A stretch of 64,000 bases of DNA from Heligmosomoides polygyrus polygyrus (GCA_947396885.1 OX377205.1:21067407-21131406); one strand, 5' to 3'. Counted from the stretch's first letter, positions 33,616 to 44,760 are shown. Notes: generated by a model not told the origin, from the letters alone. Made by a program: numbers and translations.

Positions 33616-35220
33616 ACATGAAAATCCACACAAACAGGAGAAAAATAAAATTTTGCAGTTGCGTATACGTTAAGAAAGGAAGCCATTATAAAACAGCATC
33701 CGTCAGTTTGAATACAAATGAGACAGGTATAAGATGTCGCATAATGTTTAACGGTAAATATGCGCGTCTCGACTCCGTTCCTCGAGGTTGCATCTACTTT
33801 CACCTCCTTCGCTTGCGTTTGTTGTCGAACTTCGAACAGTTTGCGGTGAGTCTGAGTGGTTTTACGATCCTAACAATGTCCTAATTGAGCGCAGCTCTGA
33901 GAATACGTTATTCTACCGTACGAAAGCATCTCTTGAAGAGATGGTTACAACCAATTTTTCGAAGCGGACCTCACACGGGGCGGGAAAGGTGGACGCAAAC
34001 ATCTATACCTGTGCGAGCATGCTCGCGGCCGTAGTGTGGAAATCGCCGAAGAAGATGAGAATGGTCGTGGAAGAAGAAAACGGCTTCAGTCACACTCTCT
34101 CGCATTTCTGAGAGTAGTCCGCCGTGACTGCACATTCAGTTCTAGACATTCAGTGCACAGTAGTTTAGGCACTTGAGAGAAGCGATGGGAAGATCTCGTT
34201 CTACGGATGTCTTGGCCACCTGGGACACTCAGTGTCCATAGCAAACCCACGACTTTCGGAGTCCGAAGACGAAGAAATGCCTTCGGTCGTCCACCCTGAA
34301 ATGAGCAGCACGTCTGTTAGTGATTTGTTTCTTTCATTCTCAATGCACACTTTCCGTGTGCAGTTCGTACGTTCGGTATTTACCGTTTTCACGTGAAATT
34401 GCGATTCTTTAAATCAAATCTGTCACTTTTCCAATGATTTTCGACACTCTTCTAAGCAATCTTGACGCTTTTGAAGTTATGCTGAACATTTCCCAAATTA
34501 AAATGGGCTCCTCCCAGGTTACACTAGAGACTCTGCGACACCTTTAAAATACTTTTTGTTCAAGGAAAATGAACAGGGTGCGCTGCTTAAATCCGAACAA
34601 ATTTAGATTCAAATTTCTCGCCATACCGTAATCCCCCACAGATCGCTATTTGCGTCCTTGAAAGCCAGGAGTATCTAGCAAGCAGTGATAACCTCAGATT
34701 GGTCTCAGTATTGCAAGTGCAGAGTATAATAAAATAGAAGAGACGCGTAGTCAAAACTGCTGCTGACAAGACGAGGCACTCTGATGGGGAGTGGGTGCAG
34801 CCGAGGCCGCATGGTGGATTTTGGATTGGATTTGATAGCGAGCTGCAATCCACCATCATCGATAGCAGAAGAACGTCCACTGCGCTCTCCGTGTTCAAGG
34901 TTCATATCTCTTGAATCAAGGCGAATGGACCAACCGTGCACTGTGGTGCGGCTTACAGTCTCTTCTCCAAATAAATCGGTCGTTGTGCTTGGCGTTGGAG
35001 CCTCGGCACCCTTCGTGGAAGATGACCACTCGAAGCTATTGTTGGCTAATCATGTTCGACATGTCACCAAAATGACGTGCACGCGGGGCCTTATATGCCC
35101 ATTCAGCGAACGCTTTTGGAGCCTTCTACACGATCTTCACTGACCCGGGATTTTTGATTTTTTCCCAGAAAATTCTGAAGTTTTCAAATTTTTGTTTCAA
35201 GACTTTTCGGCCAGCCTAAT
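33616..35220. other. Intergenic stretch, nothing assigned
   Basis: Short ORFs on both strands (such as those around 33788-34111 and 34784-35143) have no recognised domains and no splice context. They are probably chance frames. Confidence 0.4.
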
Positions 35221-35224
35221 ATAT

Positions 35225-36246
35225 TAGGTTGTCCCTTAAGTCCCCGCCGTTTTTTCAACGTCTCATTGTGGTTTTCGCTGGCAGTCCCTTGCATAGCGCT
35301 ATAGAGCTTTCGAAAGACAATGATTTGCTCTATCAGAACATGCATTGCATTTTTCTTGAATTTTGTCAATTTTCATGTCGTTGATGTGAAAAGTGAAAAA
35401 GTGGCCAGCAGTTGCTTCTCTCGCTTAGGTTTGGAATTTTATGCACAGCTTTTTATGGCATTTGGAAGTCAATGTTCTGTACTAGAAGAATACATGCTGC
35501 TCCTATTTGCTCATTTGTCCTTTATTGATTTTTAGGTGATCAAATTAGGACGTCCGACTTTTCCGTCCGAATTTTTACCGAAACTCCTGCTCTGTCTTAG
35601 GACTTTTTTGCTCGGTGTTAACGTCGGTCGAAAGAGAATGTATTGATCTATTAGAATTTGTGTCGCGTTTATTGGCTCATGCTGGCTTCTGTCGAATTTC
35701 AACAAAATTCCAAAAAGAGAAAAATCATCGTCACCAACGAATTCTTCTACTTGTTCAACTGTTGGTATTCGGCAGAAGTCAGCATAAGCCAAAAAACGCG
35801 ACACAGATTCTTACTGAGCAAGACACCCTCTTCCGAGCGACATATAGCACCAAGCAAAAAACTACAACCACAGAACCGGAGTTCCGGCAAAATTTCGGAC
35901 CGAAAGTCGGACGTCCTAATTTGACGACCTAAACATCAATAAAGGACAAATGAGCAAATAGGGTAAACATGCATTCTTGTAGCACAGAAATTGTCTTCCA
36001 AATTCTATGAAAAGTTGCGCATAAAATTCCAAACCTAAGCGTGAGAAGCAACTGCGCAGATGACCACTTTTTCACTTTCACTTTAACCACCTAAAAATTA
36101 ACAAAATTAAGAATGTAAAACAAATGCAATATAAGTTCTGATAGAGCATACAATTTTCTTTCGAAAGCTTAGCACTATGCGAGAGACCGCCGGCAAAATC
36201 TGCAATAAATCGTGGAAAAAACGGCGGGAACTTATGGGACAACTTA
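35225..36246. mobile_element. Long-TIR element with mariner-like TAGGTTGTCCC ends
   Basis: TAGGTTGTCCCTTAAGTCCC at the left is matched by GGGAACTTATGGGACAACTTA at the right. The arms extend inward for roughly 180 bp or more (GCCGTTTTTTC, TTTCGAAAGAC, GATTTGCTCTATCAGAACAT). Further internal inverted blocks (TGCTCATTTGTCC) make most of the 1.0 kb palindromic. No transposase is present, so this is a non-autonomous element; its arms resemble those at 18740-20175. Confidence 0.7.
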
Positions 36247-36284
36247 GAATGTAGGTCAGACGATTTCTCTTCAAAACAGCTAAG

Positions 36285-36762
36285 CAGTTTTTAGATCAGT
36301 GCAGAGACGACATAACTCCGCCATTGCCGGTCCCAAGCCCAGATGTGAAAGGAGGAGGGTTGGGCGACGGGCCAGCAACCCGTCCCCGTAAAAACCTATT
36401 ATGCTACAGAAACGACGAACTATATGGATACTGCTGAAAAGGGAAAATCGAAGCCGAGCTTTGTGACGGGAGACCTGATGCTGGACTCGGTTTTCTCTCC
36501 AAAGAACATCACGCGTATTGGAACCTGGAACGTACGCACGCTTCACCAAACTGAGCGTCTCGCCCAACTCCTCCAGGAATTCGATATTTACGACCTAGAT
36601 ATTCTCGGAGTCAGCGAGGTCCGGTGGACAGGAAGTGGACGCTTGATCAGTGACGGAAAAACTGTCCTGTTCTCTGGACCAGAAAGAAGACATGAAAGAG
36701 GAGTGGGAATCGTCCTCAGTAAACGAGCTGCAAACTCTCTCGTCGGTTGGGAACCAGTAAAC
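36285..36762 (+). mobile_element. RTE LINE, 5' UTR and start of endonuclease ORF
   Basis: A GC-rich leader (GGCGACGGGCCAGCAACCCG) precedes an ORF that starts near 36424. From about residue 36 it reads RIGTWNVRTL and then GVSEVRWTGSGRL, the Asn and Glu motifs of the apurinic/apyrimidinic-type endonuclease of RTE elements. The frame is intact up to the assembly gap at 36763. Beyond the gap the sequence is not RTE, so the element is truncated or its remainder is lost in the gap. RT 3' ends of the same class are at 21389 and 32430. Confidence 0.85.
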
Positions 36763-36962
36763 NNNNNNNNNNNNNNNNNNNNNNNNNNNNNNNNNNNNNN
36801 NNNNNNNNNNNNNNNNNNNNNNNNNNNNNNNNNNNNNNNNNNNNNNNNNNNNNNNNNNNNNNNNNNNNNNNNNNNNNNNNNNNNNNNNNNNNNNNNNNNN
36901 NNNNNNNNNNNNNNNNNNNNNNNNNNNNNNNNNNNNNNNNNNNNNNNNNNNNNNNNNNNNNN
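36763..36962. other. Assembly gap (200 N)
   Basis: Exactly 200 unknown bases, a conventional placeholder, so the real length is unknown. It follows the RTE endonuclease. Sequence to the right (36963-37040) encodes a short Leu-rich frame ending in TAG that I do not recognise. Confidence 0.95.
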
Positions 36963-37122
36963 CTGACAGCTGCTGATCGGCTGAACAAGTTCTTATATGA
37001 GACGAATATGCTCTCCAATCGGCTGCACAATATGCTGTAGAAGTAGAGTTCGCGGTGCAGGGATTGACTAACTTTTCGTACTTTATCCCTTATTTTTTCT
37101 TTTAGAAATGGTCTTTGGTTAC

Positions 37123-37307
37123 CAGGGGCCGGAATCATCAACGACTTACATAACTTTGACGGAGAATTGTAAGCTTATCAAGCGATATGGCGAGCGATAA
37201 GCCACGTTAAAAGCTCATATAACGCGGCTTGTTGCTCACCATATCGCTTGATAAGCTTACAATTCTCTATTAAAGTTACATAAGTCGTTGATGAATTCGG
37301 CCCCAGG
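37123..37307. mobile_element. Palindromic MITE, CAGGGGCCG-CATCAACGACTTA family
   Basis: CCAGGGGCCGGAATCATCAA at the left and TTGATGAATTCGGCCCCAGG at the right are inverted. The arms (GAATTGTAAGCTTATCAAGC, ATATGG) pair almost throughout, so about 185 bp form one hairpin. It shares its termini with 8284-8421 and 29679-29871. Confidence 0.8.
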
Positions 37308-37664
37308 AAACGATAGAACGGCTTGGCTGGCCCGGGCGCAAATCAAACAAAAATAGATCGATTTGTAGATGAGATCTCCTGGGAAATGTGAAGCATTCAT
37401 CTCTGTCAATGTACAGAGAACTTGACTGATGCAGGCAAGAAGCCATTTAATCACCCCATAATGTGCATTAGCTGAAAATCCCAATCACAGTAATGTAATA
37501 GGCAGTTCCGCAGTTCCATGTTGTTTTTTCCCCCTCCCCCTATTTCATCTAGAGCTCTATGGTGGTGCCGCAGTACTTCCTTATCTATCAAAATCTACAC
37601 ATGACAGAATGCTTCGCACACAAATCTAGGAGAATGCACCCAAACAGACGTGAAGACGACTCAC

Positions 37665-38213
37665 AAGTGGTTGCCCCTTCGTGATCAGCAATGGTGAATG
37701 CCTTCGCCTCACCGCCATCGCTAGGCGCTCCTCCCAACAAGTCGGTGGCTGAGAATTCCTCATAGTACTGCCCGTCATCAGCCTTTTCTCCTGAAACGAT
37801 AGGGTGGTAGCGAGGTTGTAGAGGCGAAGTAAATGCTAGCAAAGCGATATTGTGTTCTTTCTTGAAAAACGAAACGGAGAAACTGTCAAACGTACCATCC
37901 CCATCACCGGGTTCCTCACTGGAGCCTGGACGCTCTTCTCCGCCTTTATTGAAAGTCATCTGGAATGTGAAGCTATTAGATGTAAAACAGCGAGTGAAGA
38001 ATGGAAGTGAGGAGCTATTATGAGGAGAGCTCACCTCAAGGTCAGGGTGGTCCTCAAGGTTGTTGAGAAGCAGAAATTCATTGTATCCGTTGTTCATCTT
38101 GAAAAGGTAAATTTATGAAGAAATTTCGCCACACCAGCTTACGTAGCACGTACCAGCAAATCGTATATCTCATCGCCAGATTCTCCTTGATGTCGACAAC
38201 CACATAGCGGTAC
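37665..38213 (-). pseudogene. Partial paralogue of the 54-56 kb C2H2 gene, frameshifted
   Basis: Four exons (38154-38213, 38035-38097, 37908-37959, 37665-37790) match exons of the gene at 55688-55089 in order, phase and wording. Examples are RYxVVDIK, MNNGYNEFLLLNNLEDHPD (MNNGYNDFLLVNNLAEHPD there) and EEFSATDLLG with the same GTGAGT donor. The first exon is 60 bp instead of 61, which breaks the frame between DIK and the ESGDEIYDLL equivalent. No zinc-finger exons follow before the gap at 36962. It is probably a partial gene duplication that is now dead, or a real gene with a sequencing indel and a missing 3' end. Confidence 0.65.
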
Positions 38214-38280
38214 CTTAAAGCACTTTATAAGTCGGCTTCCATAAAAAATAAATGATAACGGCTTAAGGTCGGCATTAGTC

Positions 38281-38545
38281 AAACCCTTAGGGCGATGCGC
38301 CCACATTCAACTTCCACTGATGCCTTTTGAATGCGTATTTGGTCCGTACCTTCGATGACCAGCAGATGGGCAAGTCAGCGCTTTACCTTCACAGACATCT
38401 GAACAAATCGGCTGACCCCGGAGGGAAGGAAGGCTTGGTTGGCCTGGGCGGAAAACCCAAACCAAGAAGGTCGAATCCGGTGCACGGGACAACCGGCACC
38501 TCCTCCTACTGCGCTACCATGTGCCCACTCAATAAGTATCAGCGT
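38281..38545 (-). mobile_element. tRNA-derived SINE
   Basis: On the minus strand: GGTAGCGCAGTAGGAGGAGG (A box), then GTCGAACCxx-type B-box remnants, then CCAACCAAGCCTTCCTTCCC and AATACGCATTCAAAAGGCAT. It aligns with the copy at 13737 over its whole length. Confidence 0.7.
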
Positions 38546-38599
38546 GAGTATCCGCATCTGTTACCTATAAACAGGGAAAAGAGCGTTGGGGCGAGAAAA

Positions 38600-38754
38600 G
38601 GCCGCCACAGACTTCTGCGGCGCCGCTGGAGGCGAGCTCTGCGTCTCTGCCCTATGGTTAAGCATAGGGCAGCGGCGAGCTCTGCGTCTCTGCCCTATGG
38701 TTAAGCATAGGGCAGCGGCGCCGCCGAGCGGCGCCGCAGAAGTCTGTGGCGGCC
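38600..38754. mobile_element. GC-rich palindrome with two internal 43-bp tandem units
   Basis: GGCCGCCACAGACTTCTGCG at 38600 is matched exactly by CGCAGAAGTCTGTGGCGGCC ending at 38754. Between them a 43-bp unit (GGCGAGCTCTGCGTCTCTGC...) occurs twice, at 38631 and 38674, and each unit itself contains the inverted pair GCCCTATG/CATAGGGC. ORFs here are artefacts of this structure. Confidence 0.8.
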
Positions 38755-39241
38755 TTAATACTGCACCTGGTCTGCGACATAGTCGATCTTCTAAGCATAA
38801 AGGGTAGTAAAACCCAGTCGTTTTGCCTCCATTCCAAAGGTAGCATACCTCCCTGAGAGGGACAAAGCGCTGAACCATCCATACAATATCACTACTTTCT
38901 CTGAATCTATAGATATAAACTACCTTTTAAATTGGACACTCTTTAGCAAACTCGACCCAACTTAACATCATCAAAATCAAAATGAGCGCCTGCCAGACTC
39001 ACCTAAAGATTTTCCAAAGCGGTTAGAATAATAATTTATCCTACGAAAAATTTGTGACGTCTCTTGAAAATTTTAATTCACCTGTCCAATAAGTGAACAA
39101 GCTGTTTAACATTTTATAGAAATTTTAATTATCAAGGAAAAACTATAACCTAAAGTTTCTTTTAAAGTACAAGAAGGCAGCAATTTTTTAGTGTTAAAAG
39201 AAGAGAAAGTTGTAATCTTAATCTGATTGGTAACAAAAATT
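38755..39241. other. AT-rich intergenic stretch, nothing recognised
   Basis: Only short ORFs and no repeat boundaries were seen. Confidence 0.45.
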
Positions 39242-39703
39242 GGCACTAGTTAAAAGTTCCGACTCCACCGACAAGACTTCTGTCGAAAAATTTTTTTCGC
39301 TGAAACTTTGTCTAGGGGGTGTCTAGGGGGTGATTATTTGGGGTGCTGATAACTATTCTGACATCCGTTTTCCGTTTTACGCCGGAGTTTGGGCGAAATC
39401 GGTGACCATTACCTTAGTTACCCGTAGCTACCATAACCTACCGTAATCGGCCGCAATTTCAAAAACGGACGTCAGATTCGTGATCAGCACCCCAAATAAC
39501 CCCCCTAGACGAAGTTTCAGCGAAATCGTTGACCCTGCTTGGACCACCCATGTTAACGGTATAGGTGGTCTTCGACCGAATCGTCAAAAACGGATGTCAG
39601 ATTCGTGATCAGCACCCCAAATAACCCCCTAGACAAAGTTTCAGCGAAAAAAATTTTTCGACCGAAGTCTTGTCGGTGGAGTCGGAACTTTTTACTAGTG
39701 CCC
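39242..39703. mobile_element. Foldback element, family A, variant termini
   Basis: Outer arms AAAAGTTCCGACTCCACCGA and CGGTGGAGTCGGAACTTTTT enclose GACAAGACTTCTGTCGAAAA-type and TGCTGATAACTATTCTGACA / TGTCAGATTCGTGATCAGCA blocks. The interior is that of family A but the outer ends differ from copy 28146, so it is a subfamily. It lies just upstream of the Penelope-like element. Confidence 0.7.
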
Positions 39704-39879
39704 AAAAATTTTGTCTCCGTAGCATTACACACTTGTAGACGACACAATAAACGCAGTTGTGGAAAACAACAAAACAAAAGGAAAATAAAAAGTAATAATA
39801 AACAAATAAATAAATCTGCCTTTTGCATTCAAGAACAAACTTGAAACCATTTTTTTTCCAAAAGAACTGTAAAACCTTA

Positions 39880-41908
39880 AACAGCATTCTGTCCCAAACC
39901 CAAACTATCAGAACACCTAAGGAACGACATCGTCACGGCAGTTCATAAGTTTTGGTATGCGCAAAGCTGGAAGGAACAGATCGGAGCGAACGTACCCACT
40001 CTCCAAGAAACCCTCCGTAGGTCACTACCGTTTCCCCGCACCCACATCCGAATCCCGCAACGTACCCCTGAATTGTCTTCGAAAGTCGCTGCTCTGAAGC
40101 ATGAGCTTCTCAGAGTATATGATGAACATCAAGCCCGACGCATGGCCGACAACATGACAACAGCAGAGCGAAGAGGTCTAAGAAAGGCACTTACTCTGAA
40201 GAACTCTCTGCGATTTTCGGTAGGGGATAAATGCGGAGGCTTCGTTGTGATGTCTCGTGAACGAGACATTTCTCTCAGTGAAGCTGTTCTATCGGATACC
40301 AGCACCTACGTAAGGGCAAGCTATGAGCAGTACAGAGGAGAACGCGAGAGATTGGAAGACTCTATACGCACAGTTTTAGGTCCGAGATTAGAGAAATCTC
40401 TCCTTTCTCAATTGTTGCCGAAGTTTGAGAGTGTCCCCACGTACTACCAGCTGGTTAAAACACACAAGTTGCCGAGGGAAACGAATGGATATGACAATTC
40501 AGCGATCAAGACAAGGCCTATTGTATCTTCCTGTGGTGGACCAACAGATCGAATTAGCTGGTTTTTGCATCACCTCTTATCGCCCCTGCTTTCGTACGTA
40601 CCAGCTCATCTAAGAAACGTGCAACAATTTCTGGAGCAGCTAAGACAGTGCAACTTCGACGGACGACAACGATTGGATTACCAAAGTTTTGACGTGGTTG
40701 CACTGTACACGAATGTTGATACAAGAAGAGCAGTTGATGCCCGTTTGCGTCTTTTACAAGAACAACAGCAGAATCTTCAGCTTCTTGGGTTATCCAGAGA
40801 TGACGTTGTGGAGCTACTTCGAAGTGTGGTCGATGTAAGCACGTTTCGTTTTAGAAACGTGTTCTATAAACAAACACGAGGTCTTGCAATGGGAAGCAGG
40901 TTGGCACCGCTGCTCGCTATTATATTCATGGACCACCTCGAGCGGCCAGCCTTGTCTTCCAGAGTGCTATACTTCGGACGATACATTGACGATATCTTCA
41001 TAGTGGGAAATTCGCGTGCAACACTACGGCAAACGCTTGGACAGCTGAATTCAGCGTTCCCTTCCATCAAGTTGACATCGGAATCTCCCTCGCCGGATGG
41101 ATTTTTACCATTTTTGAATACGAAAATCAGAATATCGGAAGGTCAGGTCAGCAGTATGTGGTATAGGAAGCCAGCCTCTCATAACATCATCATCCATGCA
41201 CGAAGCTGTCATCTTATGTATATGAAGCGTAACGTCGTTCGTCACATGCTTACCACATCCTCTGATTTGACTACGACGAATTCGCGGAAAGTGGAAGAAG
41301 AAGTGAGGGAGATCCTGCGGCAGAATGAGTATGGCTCAGGGGAGTGTCGTTGTTGGAAACCTCAACGATCACCTTGTGGTTCTCCGCTGGTCATTCCTTT
41401 CATCTCAGATTCCTTTGCGATGGACGTCAACCGCGTGGTCAGGCGGTCAGGGCTCCCCATATGCCTCGTGTTCCGACCGCCCCCATCCCTACGACGACTA
41501 CTCACGGCATCACGTCCATACGAAAATCTGTGTGACAGGATGAACTGCATTGTCTGCGAAGGAGAGAACCAAATATGCCAGATGAGAGGTGTGGTGTACA
41601 AAGTGGTTTGTTTGTCATGTGACGAATTTTACATAGGCGAAACGGCAAGACCACTTCGAAAGAGAATGGAGGAACATCTCAGAGCTCTGCGTAGCCCTCA
41701 AAGCTACCCAGACAACCCATTCTCGAAACACCGCACCCTCAGGCACACACAGGACCCACAGCCGCAGTTAAGGGTGTCAATTCTCCACAAGAACGTGTCG
41801 GATACGGTGGAGAGGAAGATTAAGGAAGCGCTGGAAATACAACGATGGAGACCGCCGATCAACAAGAGGGAGGAGATGAAGATGGCTATGAGCCTTATCA
41901 CTCTGTAG
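39880..41908 (+). CDS. Penelope-like element: reverse transcriptase with GIY-YIG endonuclease
   Basis: The frame is open from a stop at about 39877 to TAG at 41908, about 676 codons; the first in-frame ATG is near 40142, so the 5' end is probably truncated. RT blocks are visible: YYQLVKTHK, RPIVSSCGGPT, FDVVALYTNVD, TRGLAMGSRLAPLLA and catalytic YIDD at 40982-40993. A Cys-rich segment (CDRMNCIVC, about 41530) precedes GVVYKVVCLSC-DEFYIGETARPLRKRMEEH, a GIY-YIG nuclease (VY at 41594, YIG at 41630). This order defines endonuclease-positive Penelope-like retroelements. The product nicks chromosomal DNA and copies element RNA. No stops or frameshifts interrupt the core, so the copy is young. Its 3' UTR runs to about 42170. 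Confidence 0.92.
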
Positions 41909-42170
41909 GACCAAAGGAGTGACCGCTGAGGATGATTGCCACGCAAGAGTGACCGGTCACACCCCGCCGTCCTATATATAGCAAGTGCACGTCCTTAGCC
42001 CTTCATTTTGTCCTCAACCACCCCCCCCCCCCACTTTGTTGATCCCAGGTTAGACCGTTGCGTTTTAGACGTGTGTTGTATAGAAACTGCGAATAGTTCG
42101 TTATAGACCTGAAGAAGGGCTTATGGCCCGAAACGTCGTCAATAAAGATTGACCATCGAGCTTCGTGAAG
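41909..42170 (+). ncRNA. Penelope-like 3' tail with hammerhead-like motif
   Basis: After the ORF comes a C-tract (about 42020-42034). At 42109 the core CTGAAGA appears, then a GGGC/GCCC stem with a short TTATG loop, then GAAAC (42130-42134). This is the CUGANGA...GAAA arrangement of hammerhead ribozymes, which Penelope-like elements are known to carry. One extra A between CTGAAGA and the stem and an unproven stem III mean the ribozyme may be degenerate. AATAAAG follows at 42141. Confidence 0.55.
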
Positions 42171-42959
42171 AAACATTGAAATTGGAACACCAATTATGAA
42201 GCTCAGGGAACCAACAATTTTGAGGAAACAGCATTCTATTCAATTATTCGTGCAGATGAATTTAATAATTTCAAATGAAAACCATACGAAATTTTTATTG
42301 GGTAAAAATTGTCCCAATCGTCTCGAGAGCCCCTAGTTTAATCCGTAAGATGCTTGCATGTTAGGTTGGAATTCAAAAGCGCCAAACTTGCTTAGAAGAA
42401 TTTCCAATTTGACTTTAAAGGTGTCCAATTTGGTTTGAAAACTGCCCAGTACAGTTTGAGTGATTCAATTTTACGTGCAAATGGTATGTAGGGCAACGGT
42501 CTAGGTCGAGTCAGCTTATGTAATAGCTACGATGAAAAAAATAAAATGATGGGAAGGCCGTGGCGATCCTATTCCCACTCACTGAAACGGGATGAAGCTG
42601 GTAGTAGCAAGTCATGTCATGTTTTTTCATGTTTTAGCTTGTTTCGACGCCTGATGACTCTATAGACGCTCGTTTACCGTTATCGCCTATTTTATCTACT
42701 TTAGTTATAGAGAGTACTGGTATTTTAGTCACTATTTCCCTGTTATACTCATCTACTTTATGCCCTTCTTTGTCCAGTCGCAATAGCCTTCCAACAACAA
42801 GTTTCCTACCCGGCTGGGAATTACCTTTGGACACCTCTTTCGCTTATTTAGGGTGTTAATTTTATTTTCGAGATTTGCTTATTTCCTTAGGCAATAAATA
42901 TGGATGATGAGCTTTTACATGTGAGCGCAAGATGGTGGATTAAGTTTTCTTAGCGCGAA
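42171..42959. other. Intergenic stretch, nothing assigned
   Basis: Mostly AT-rich. A minus-strand frame at 42634-42834 (RKLVVGRLLRLDKEGHKVDE) looks protein-like but is isolated and unrecognised. Confidence 0.35.
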
Positions 42960-43460
42960 TAGGCTGGGGGGGGGGGGGGTGGGTCATCATGTACTCAGTG
43001 AATATAAGCCTTGGTAAGAAGGCACGTGCATGTCCAATTATATCAGAAATAGCATAGCTCAGTTCAACAAAGGTGTAGAATACATCGGTGCTGAATGAAA
43101 TTTTGGCGCTATGGTAGTTTGGGGGGGGTCACCTTGCAAAAAGTGTCACAGACACGAAAAAAAGAAACGGTAGCACACTGATAGTAAAGAGAACAGCCAA
43201 ACAATGCCATAGCTCTGTTCTGTGCTCTCTTCCGCTGACGCGGAGGAGAGCACAGATTTAGGCAGGGGAAGGGACTCCAGGGTGTGGCTCGAGTGGCGCA
43301 CCCGTGCTAGAATGTAATCTGTAATCGAAAAGCGGAGATAAGACTGCATTCACATTCGCTGTATGTAGCTACTTGCCGCGGCTGCCCGCCGCTGCAGGAC
43401 ATGGTGACCCCCCCCCAACTACCATAGCGCCGAAATTTTTAGTTTCATACAAAAATAGAA
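42960..43460 (+). repeat. G-tract repeat family, plus copy, split by a MITE
   Basis: It starts with a run of G at 42967, then GTACTCAGTGAATATAAGCC, GCACGTGCATGTCCAATTA and GAATGAAATTTT. The matching continuation (AAATTTTTAGTTTC) follows after the 327-bp insertion at 43105-43431. The minus copy is at 27585-27770. Confidence 0.6.
43105..43431. mobile_element. hAT-like MITE with 8-bp target duplication
   Basis: Termini GGCGCTATGGTAGTT and AACTACCATAGCGCC are inverted, with adjoining G and C tracts and GGTCACC/GGTGACC. The 8 bases GAAATTTT stand immediately left (43097-43104) and right (43432-43439). An 8-bp target duplication is the hallmark of hAT-type transposition. The terminus sequence is not the usual CAGGG start, so assignment to hAT is an inference. 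The interior has no transposase. Confidence 0.8.
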
Positions 43461-43680
43461 TGTTGTGTGGGGCCGTCCTATTTGGTGACCTACTCTCGAC
43501 CTTACTTGCTCCTTTTATTGTTGTCCTTCCCAGCTTTGAGCGCTACAAGGTGGTCCAACGGTCAGCATTGTACCGAAAATACAGAATACACTCCTGTCGT
43601 ACATTTGATGGTGTCCTTACTCGTTACCAACTAATATTCTCATTTCACATTTCTCAAAGCTGATCTACACAGCCTTGCTT

Positions 43681-43815
43681 ACTTGGCCATGACCTTAGCC
43701 ACCCGTCACCACCATAACCAACCGTTATCGGCACAAATGTCAAAAACGGATGTCGGATTCGTGATCACCACCTCGAACACCCCCTGGACGAGCCTGGGCG
43801 TGTTTTCTTTTTTTG
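43681..43815. repeat. Foldback A fragment
   Basis: CAAAAACGGATGTCGGATTC, GTGATCACCACC and ACCCGTCACCACCATAACC match one inner half of family A. Confidence 0.55.
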
Positions 43816-43920
43816 GTACTACTACGCGGGCTGGTGCTCGCTGTACACCGGGAAAATATCTTAAAACAGGTAAGTTAGATCAGCCACACCCCGGAGTTCC
43901 TTCCCCTTCCTAGTTCCGTG

Positions 43921-44020
43921 GTCTCCTCCCCTGACGCGGAACCGTGTTTATTTCAGCGTTCCACGACCATGGCTTCATAATGGAGCGGACACTAGGCCGC
44001 TTAGTACCTTTTTTACTTCT
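43921..44020 (+). repeat. Dispersed repeat, partner of 3958-4050
   Basis: GACGCGGAACCGTGTTTATT, CATAATGGAGCGGACACTAG and CTTAGTACCTTTTTT match the copy at 3958 block by block. Confidence 0.5.
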
Positions 44021-44364
44021 CGACCTCAGAAGCCGTGAAGTACAATAGCCTGGGAAACCATAGAATCTAGTGGCTCACCTTGCTTTCCTTCTTTGATTCA
44101 CCTTCATGGGAGTACAGTATTGCCTTTGCACCGTTAGACAGAGTGCTAGTCAGATTTGTTGAATCTCGTGGAAAGAAGTCTAACAACTAATATCATCCCT
44201 AGATAGGGCCAGTTGGCGCCAGTCTACAACATACAATCGTTGTGGGACCACTGCGACGCGCCGCAGCCATACGCAACTTAAAATGTACGGCGGGATACCA
44301 AGATATTTAAAATCCCAGTTCTATTCAAAGCCTTCAAGATTTTCCAATTGCCTACTATCGCCTA

Positions 44365-44760
44365 AGAGTGCCCCCCCCCCCCACCCCCTAACCCACATAG
44401 CGCCCTGTTTCATTCTTTTAGAGTACTAACTGCACAATGACTCAACTGACGTGAAGGAAGACTGATAGTAAAGAAAACAAACAAATAATGCTGTAACTCT
44501 GTTCCGTGCTAGATTTAGGCAGGGGAAGGGATTCCAGGTTGGGGCTCAAGTGACGCATCCGTGTTAAGATTGTCTACATCCTGGAGTTCCCTCCCTTGTC
44601 CAACTAGGAAGCACATAAGACGCGGATCTATAATCGGAACGAAGAGATAAGACTGCATTTACATTCACTGTATGTAGCTACTCGCCACGCCGGCCCGCCG
44701 CGCCATGCTCAGGTGTCCCCCCCCCCCCCCCGGACCCTATTTGCACCGGAAGGTTTTCGA
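44365..44760 (+). repeat. Diverged relative of the MITE at 43105
   Basis: Internal blocks CTGATAGTAAAGAAAACA, TAGATTTAGGCAGGGGAAGG and CACTGTATGTAGCTACTCGC match the interior of 43105-43431. It has C tracts at both ends (44367 and 44717), an extra 70 bp inside and no clean target duplication. Confidence 0.55.

Noticed and set aside
38561..38882. ORFs on both strands around the 38.6 kb palindrome
   Set aside because: Nested palindromes and tandem units keep several frames open; no coding signal.
40864..41070. Minus-strand ORFs inside the Penelope-like element
   Set aside because: They are shadows of the RT frame on the opposite strand.
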